DNA of 64,000 nt. Source: Lachnospiraceae bacterium. Its GTDB lineage: Bacteria > Bacillota > Clostridia > Lachnospirales > Lachnospiraceae. The stretch's first letter is position 1. Every line of letters begins with the position of its first letter. This document shows, piece after piece, positions 59,990 through 64,000 of this stretch. The notes beneath the pieces were generated by a model, which was not told the origin of the DNA, made no database searches, and saw only the letters and a list, made by a program, of their open reading frames with translations. The stretch is taken from assembly GCA_902363445.1 (NCBI GenBank), contig CABJAB010000001.1, positions 124,001 through 188,000 on the forward strand. Reading direction: 5' to 3'. The translations under genes and the position numbers were made by a program.

Positions 59990-60601
59990 ATGATGAGTAA
60001 TGAGAAGTTACATAACAATCAAATCGGACTTAGAATCCGTACTGCTCGAAAAGAAAAAGGTATCAACCAGACAGAGCTTGCAAATTTATTAGGAAAATCG
60101 CTCCGCACAATCCAAAAATATGAAAGTGGAGAAATCGAAGTTTCCATTGCTATGCTCAATGAAATCGCAAAAGTATTAGACTGCGAATCAACATATCTTA
60201 TCGGGTATGATGCCGAAAGAAAACCTTTAGAAAATCTTTCTGATATTATGAATTTCCTGTTTCAGTTAGATAAAATAAAGGAACTTGGCTTCAATATCGA
60301 AGTCAAACGCCCGCCACATTATGATGGATGGGAATGTGCCATCACTTTTAATGGCAAAGATGTTTCTACGGAATTAAATCAGGATCTCTGTCTATTCTTG
60401 GAAGAATTTGAGGATAAACGAAATGAAGTCAAGGACTATCAGACAAGTCTTGAATCTTATCAGAAGTGGCAGGATAAAACACTTGCTTATTATGCAAGTG
60501 CAAAACTGACTGAAAAAGAAACAGAAGAAATCTCAAACGAAGAACGCATCCAGAGATTTCAAAAAATTATGAACGAGCGGTACGGTAAGAATGAGTCCTA
60601 A
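59990..60601 (+). CDS. XRE-family repressor of the element
   Basis: 203 residues. HTH at ~12-65 ('IGLRIRTARKEKGINQTELANLLGKSLRTIQKYESGEIEVSIAMLNEIAKVL'), then a C-terminal helical region with no peptidase motif (no ImmA-type metalloprotease is adjacent). GAGGTG precedes ATG 59990/59993. Reads toward the integrase, 23 bases upstream of it, so it is probably cotranscribed with int. Confidence 0.88.
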   Translation: MMSNEKLHNNQIGLRIRTARKEKGINQTELANLLGKSLRTIQKYESGEIEVSIAMLNEIAKVLDCESTYLIGYDAERKPLENLSDIMNFLFQLDKIKELGFNIEVKRPPHYDGWECAITFNGKDVSTELNQDLCLFLEEFEDKRNEVKDYQTSLESYQKWQDKTLAYYASAKLTEKETEEISNEERIQRFQKIMNERYGKNES

Positions 60602-60624
60602 TTTTTAAGGAGGATTTTTAGAAT

Positions 60625-61722
60625 ATGAAATTACCGAACGGCTACGGAAGTGTAGTAAAACTATCTGGAAAAAGAAGAAAGCCTTGGATGGTTCGCAAAA
60701 CCACCGGCTATCACATTGATCCTGTAAAGGGAAAGAAAGTAAATGAGTATATCATTATCGGATATGCCGCCACAAAAACAGAAGGATTACAAATGCTGGC
60801 TGACTACAATCGGAATCCATATGATACGAAAGCTGCCAAAATGACTTTTGATGAAGTGTATGAAGAATGGTCAAAGAAAAAATATCCTACGGTATCTAAA
60901 AGTAATATCAAAGGATACAAAGCTTCTTACAAAACGTGTGGTATTCTTTACAATCGGGTTTTCAAGGATTTGAAACTTGCAGATTTACAACAGGTTATTG
61001 ATACCTGCGGAAAGAATTTCCCAACATTGAAGAAAATTAAAATTCTGTTCAACCAGTTATATGAATTTGCATTAAAGAATGACATCTGCAACAAAGACTA
61101 TTCTACTTTCGTGGAGATTGCCCAGTATAAAGACCGCAATCCAAACAAGCACACACGTACAAAATTCACAAAAGAAGAAGTTGCAAAAGTCTGGACAATG
61201 AAAGAGGACAAATACTATCAGATCATTCTTATGCTGCTCTATAATGGCACACGTATCTCTGAATTTCTTGATTTGAAGAAAGAAAACGTGCATCTGGAAG
61301 AACAGTACTTTGATGTTATTGACAGCAAGACAGAAAACGGACTCCGAAAAGTTCCGATTGCAGATAAGCTCTTGCCTTACTATAAAAGCTGGTACGAGTC
61401 TTGTCCCGATTGCGAATACCTTCTTCATACAGAAGACGGGAAAAGGTTTCTTTACCGCAATTACTATGACAGCTATTGGACTCCTCTTGTGGAACAAATC
61501 GGAATTGACCGCACACCACATTGCACCCGGCACACCTGTATTTCCATGTTATCGGAAGCTGGTGTTCAGGACACAACCATCAAGAAAATTGTGGGACACT
61601 CCGGCGCTATGACTCTGACAGAAAAAGTTTATACTCACTTAGATATGCAGGTTCTTGTAGATGCGATCAACAAAACCTTAGAAGAAAAGGACAGCATAAT
61701 CGCTGAAGCAGAATCTGCATAA
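60625..61722 (+). CDS. int: Tyrosine site-specific integrase (Tn916 Int-like)
   Basis: 365 residues. N-terminal arm-binding domain, central SAM-like core-binding domain, C-terminal catalytic domain with 'NGTRISEFLDLKKENV' (Arg), 'HCTRHTCISML' (His-x-x-Arg), 'GHSGAMTLTEKVYTH' (His, nucleophile Tyr). All catalytic residues are present, so it should be active. It lies 180 bases from attR in rpsI. ATG 60625 with AAGGAGG upstream. Confidence 0.93.
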   Translation: MKLPNGYGSVVKLSGKRRKPWMVRKTTGYHIDPVKGKKVNEYIIIGYAATKTEGLQMLADYNRNPYDTKAAKMTFDEVYEEWSKKKYPTVSKSNIKGYKASYKTCGILYNRVFKDLKLADLQQVIDTCGKNFPTLKKIKILFNQLYEFALKNDICNKDYSTFVEIAQYKDRNPNKHTRTKFTKEEVAKVWTMKEDKYYQIILMLLYNGTRISEFLDLKKENVHLEEQYFDVIDSKTENGLRKVPIADKLLPYYKSWYESCPDCEYLLHTEDGKRFLYRNYYDSYWTPLVEQIGIDRTPHCTRHTCISMLSEAGVQDTTIKKIVGHSGAMTLTEKVYTHLDMQVLVDAINKTLEEKDSIIAEAESA

Positions 61723-61727
61723 CAAAA

Positions 61728-61764
61728 AGGACACTCTCCAGTGTCTATCACCGAAAAGTGTCCT
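61728..61764 (+). terminator. Integrase terminator
   Basis: AGGACACT (61728-61735) pairs with AGTGTCCT (61757-61764), T-run follows. Confidence 0.75.
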
Positions 61765-61783
61765 ATATTTTTTAGATATTTTT

Positions 61784-61805
61784 GTTGCAAACGTGTTGCA
61801 AATGC
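61784..61805 (+). repeat. Integrase arm-type repeat, right end
   Basis: GTTGCAAACGTGTTGCAAATGC; a third GTTGC follows directly. Matches 50844-50865. Confidence 0.55.
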
Positions 61806-61901
61806 GTTGCGAACTGAGTAAATTCCACCGCTTTTCACCACATCTGACAACTTCGCAAACCCTTGTAAAATAAGGATTTGTACGTAAATCCGAGTCCCGA
61901 A

Positions 61902-61921
61902 GATTATCTCTTGCTGAACTG
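61902..61921. other. Right attachment site (attR-like) inside rpsI
   Basis: GATTATCTCTTGCTGAACTG, comprising the last codons (QFSKR-stop) of rpsI on the minus strand; pair of 50767-50786. Confidence 0.8.
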
Positions 61922-62296
61922 CGGAGCACGACGTGCTGCCTTGAGGCCGTATTTCTTACGCTCCTTCATACGAGGATCACGGGTCAGGAAACCTGCTTTT
62001 TTCAGGGCCGGACGGTAATCGCCGTCTGCCTGAAGAAGCGCTCTGGAGATGCCGTGACGGACAGCTCCAGCCTGGCCGGTGAAGCCACCGCCTCTTACGT
62101 TCACCATCACATCAAATTTTCCTTCTGTCTCGGTGGCCGCAAAGGGCTGGCGTACCACTACCTTCAGCGTTTCAAGACCGAAATATTCATCAATGTCTCT
62201 TTTATTTATCGTAATCTTGCCGGTTCCTGCCGTCAGGTAAACTCGCGCGATAGATTTCTTTCTTCTGCCTGTTCCGTAGAATTTTGAATTAGCCAC
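61904..62296 (-). CDS. rpsI: 30S ribosomal protein S9
   Basis: 130 residues, canonical length and ends ([30 protein letters not shown]). Start is GTG 62296 with AGGAGG 8 bases upstream. The C-terminal SKR tail reaches the P-site tRNA in the ribosome. The mobile element inserted exactly at the last codons and left the protein intact. Cotranscribed with rplM. Confidence 0.98.
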   Translation of the reverse strand: MANSKFYGTGRRKKSIARVYLTAGTGKITINKRDIDEYFGLETLKVVVRQPFAATETEGKFDVMVNVRGGGFTGQAGAVRHGISRALLQADGDYRPALKKAGFLTRDPRMKERKKYGLKAARRAPQFSKR

Positions 62297-62325
62297 TGTA
62301 ATTTCCTCCTTTCAGTACCTTCCGA

Positions 62326-62754
62326 TTAAAATGTCAGAGCTTCCGGTTTCTGAGCCTGCTGCTTATGATCAGGTCCAGCGTACACATGAAGCTTGCTATA
62401 CATTGCTCTGCCTAAAGGTCCCTTGGGAAGCATTCCCTTAACAGCCAGCTCAATAACCTTCTCCGGCTTCTTCGCCATCATTTCCTTCAGTGTGGTCTCT
62501 TTCATGCCGCCCACATATTCGGAATGGTTATAATAAATCTTCTGGTCCATTTTCTTACCGGTTACTTTTACTTTTTCAGCGTTAACGATAATCACATAAT
62601 CTCCAGTATCAATGTGAGGAGTGAACGTAGGTTTGTTCTTTCCTCTCAGGACCGCTGCCACTTCAGATGCCAGACGTCCTAATGTATATGCGGAAGCGTC
62701 AACTACATACCATTTTCTCTCAATGGTTGACGGGCTAGCCATAAATGTTTTCAT
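62326..62754 (-). CDS. rplM: 50S ribosomal protein L13
   Basis: 142 residues, the standard length ('[28 protein letters not shown]', '[21 protein letters not shown]'). Start at ATG 62754, 8-12 bases after AAGGAGG. First gene of the rplM-rpsI operon with a consensus promoter and a ~155-base leader. Confidence 0.98.
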   Translation of the reverse strand: MKTFMASPSTIERKWYVVDASAYTLGRLASEVAAVLRGKNKPTFTPHIDTGDYVIIVNAEKVKVTGKKMDQKIYYNHSEYVGGMKETTLKEMMAKKPEKVIELAVKGMLPKGPLGRAMYSKLHVYAGPDHKQQAQKPEALTF

Positions 62755-62888
62755 TGGTTTGACCTCCTTGGATTTCACCTTTCAAATATTCAATCTCGCG
62801 AATCTGTGCTTCTATTTCCACGGCAGAAAACAGTATTCCGGGGCTTTGGTTACTTATTATCCGCCAATAAATAGACATACGTTTATGG

Positions 62889-62907
62889 ACACTGTTCCAG
62901 TGTCACA
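62889..62907 (-). other. Leader hairpin of the rplM-rpsI operon
   Basis: GACACTG/CAGTGTC stem just after the predicted transcription start (about 62909). L13 leaders that bind L13 for feedback are known in other Firmicutes; whether this leader is one cannot be decided by eye. Confidence 0.45.
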
Positions 62908-62915
62908 GCCTTTAC

Positions 62916-62944
62916 ATTATATTACACTATGTGGGGTGTGTCAA
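62916..62944 (-). promoter_or_regulatory. Consensus sigma-70 promoter of rplM-rpsI
   Basis: Minus-strand TTGACA (62939-62944), 17-base spacer, TATAAT (62916-62921): both hexamers perfect. It overlaps the 3' end of truA. Confidence 0.85.
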
Positions 62945-63979
62945 TGCTTTTTTGTCCGTTTTTTGAATGATTTTCCAGCCCCGGAGGTTTCCGGAGACCG
63001 CCGGGCACAGATGATACGGCCCTGCCGTTTCCTCATCGTCACCGCCGTTTTCCTCCCGCACCCACAGCTCTTCGGCGCCGTCGCGGAAAGCCCGCTTCGC
63101 GGTCCGGACGATCATCCGCGCCCTCTCCTCTTCACGGCAGGAGTGGATAACCATATAGACCCTCTTCTTCTCTTCCAGCTCCGCCTGATACAGAGAATAG
63201 TCGATCCAGCGGTTGGTGTTCCGCAAAAGCGGCTCCGGCTTCTCTGCTGGCCGGATGGAGATCAGCGTCAGGCCCATGGCCGGTGCTTTGACTCCGGCCA
63301 TCCTCCTGTCCCTGGCATTCAATATCTCCTCCATATGGCCGGGAGGATAAGCGCCCCGCCCGACCTCCATCAAGGTCCCCACAATAATCCGCACCATATT
63401 GTACAGGAACCCGTTTCCGGTCAGGCGGACCGTGATTCTGTCGCCGTCCTTCGTCACCGAGGCCTCGTATATCTTCCGGATCGTATCCTCCGCCTGGCTC
63501 CCCGCCGAACAAAAGCTTGAAAAATCGTGCTCCCCCACCAGGCAGATCGCAGCCTCCTGCATCTTTTCCACATCCAGGGGCCAATGGACAAAATAGGAAT
63601 CCAGTCTCCTGACCGGATTCGGAAACCGGCGGTTCAGTATCTGGTATTCATATGTTTTCAAGGAACTGCATTTCCTTGGATGATAAAAAGCATCCACTTC
63701 TTCCGAAAGCTGCACGGCAATATCCTCCGGCAGCCTTTGGTTCACCGCATAACAGATCTTTTCCGGAGGAATCTTCGTTTCCGTATCAAATACGGCAATA
63801 TTGCCGAGAGCATGCACGCCGGAGTCTGTCCGGCTGGCTCCGATCACATGGATATCCTCCCCTGTCAGCTCCGACAAGGCCTTGTTAAGCACTTCTTCAA
63901 TGGTCACGCCGTTGGGCTGGTACTGCCAGCCGCAGTAATTGGTGCCGTCGTAAGCCACCGTAAGCTTGATCCGCTTCAC
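62927..63979 (-). CDS. truA: tRNA pseudouridine(38-40) synthase TruA with a C-terminal extension
   Basis: 350 residues; TruA is usually ~245-260. The catalytic domain is normal: 'LTVAYDGTNYCGWQYQPNG', catalytic Asp in 'ASRTDSGVHALGN', 'GNGFLYNMVRIIVGTLMEVGRG'. After residue ~250 ('GLTLISIRPAEK') comes about 100 extra residues, charged, with 'VYMVIHSCREEERARMIVRTAKRAFRDGAEELWV', not a domain I recognise. The start is GTG 63979 with GGAGG 8 bases upstream; the ATG at 64000 lies before that site. Precedes rplM in the usual Firmicute order. Confidence 0.93.
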   Translation of the reverse strand: MKRIKLTVAYDGTNYCGWQYQPNGVTIEEVLNKALSELTGEDIHVIGASRTDSGVHALGNIAVFDTETKIPPEKICYAVNQRLPEDIAVQLSEEVDAFYHPRKCSSLKTYEYQILNRRFPNPVRRLDSYFVHWPLDVEKMQEAAICLVGEHDFSSFCSAGSQAEDTIRKIYEASVTKDGDRITVRLTGNGFLYNMVRIIVGTLMEVGRGAYPPGHMEEILNARDRRMAGVKAPAMGLTLISIRPAEKPEPLLRNTNRWIDYSLYQAELEEKKRVYMVIHSCREEERARMIVRTAKRAFRDGAEELWVREENGGDDEETAGPYHLCPAVSGNLRGWKIIQKTDKKALTHPT

Positions 63980-64000
63980 AGGACCGGCCTCCTTTCCCAT

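Larger units (their letters stand above)
50767..61921. mobile_element. 11.1-kb integrative mobilizable element inserted at the 3' end of rpsI
   Basis: Bounded by 20-bp near-identical direct repeats, one of which is the end of rpsI. Contents from right to left: tyrosine integrase, XRE regulator, divergent small HTH genes, CHC2 primase, SF3-type helicase, small protein, oriT-like hairpins, relaxase, then a five-gene cargo operon. No type IV secretion genes, so it needs a helper for conjugation. AT-rich compared with flanking chromosome. Confidence 0.85.

Overview
The window looks like the chromosome of a low-GC-phylum, strictly anaerobic Clostridia member of the Lachnospiraceae type. Supporting signs are AGGAGG ribosome binding sites throughout, the truA-rplM-rpsI gene order, a rubredoxin-fused flavin reductase, a FeoB-associated Cys-rich protein, a DUF362/ferredoxin protein and TnpV and Tn916-type mobile genes. 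Core regions look moderately GC-rich. The restriction-modification island (19.3-24.5 kb) and the element at 50.8-61.9 kb are visibly AT-richer, which suggests acquisition.

Layout. 1-18.5 kb is mostly chromosomal: a branched-chain-amino-acid-type ABC uptake system behind a DapA-family lyase, a DUF362 ferredoxin protein, a MATE exporter, membrane proteins, an LDH/MDH-superfamily dehydrogenase, a DtxR-like regulator, YibE/F plus a 1681-residue cell-surface phosphoesterase, deoB, and a Fur-like/FeoB-associated pair. 18.5-25.3 kb is accessory: a broken tnpV, a restriction-modification locus (two methyltransferases, two candidate nucleases, HTH-controlled), a coiled-coil gene, a repeat copy and a DUF2325 gene. 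25.4-38.1 kb is housekeeping and transport (ZIP, GreA-like, FMN oxidase, flavin reductase-rubredoxin, SDR, ABC-2 transporter with its XRE regulator, TipA-like MerR, PgsA-like, MATE, membrane-bound MerR). It is interrupted by two more copies of a structured repeat. 38.2-39.8 kb holds a collagen-like protein and an excisionase-like HTH gene. 39.9-50.4 kb is a decayed mobile island carrying a probable iron/siderophore uptake operon (two exporter-type ABC half-transporters, an ECF S-T-AA module, a DtxR regulator and a divergent AraC regulator). It is bracketed by duplicated fragments of a response-regulator gene and by broken mobC and parA genes. 50.77-61.92 kb is an 11.1-kb integrative mobilizable element in the 3' end of rpsI. 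61.9-64 kb is rpsI, rplM and truA.

Three things stand out. (1) The rpsI element carries a five-gene cargo operon: a ribosomal protein L25/Ctc homologue, a tudor-like-domain protein, a CDF metal transporter, a primary-type sigma-70 factor and an MgtC protein. Terminator-like hairpins of related sequence precede the L25 and CDF genes, as in transcription attenuation. (2) Four 18-bp operators of the form RGTTAG-N6-CTAACY occur near or within -10 distance of four promoters: the FeoB-associated/Fur pair, DUF2325, the ABC/ECF operon and araC. They predict one DtxR-type metal regulon shared by the chromosome and the island. (3) A highly conserved structured repeat of about 350-500 bp occurs three times, with one further 5' fragment. 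It is associated with a 63-65 bp triple-hairpin module and a short shared start-codon region that leads into different downstream ORFs.

All family names are recognitions by eye from protein motifs. No database search was run.
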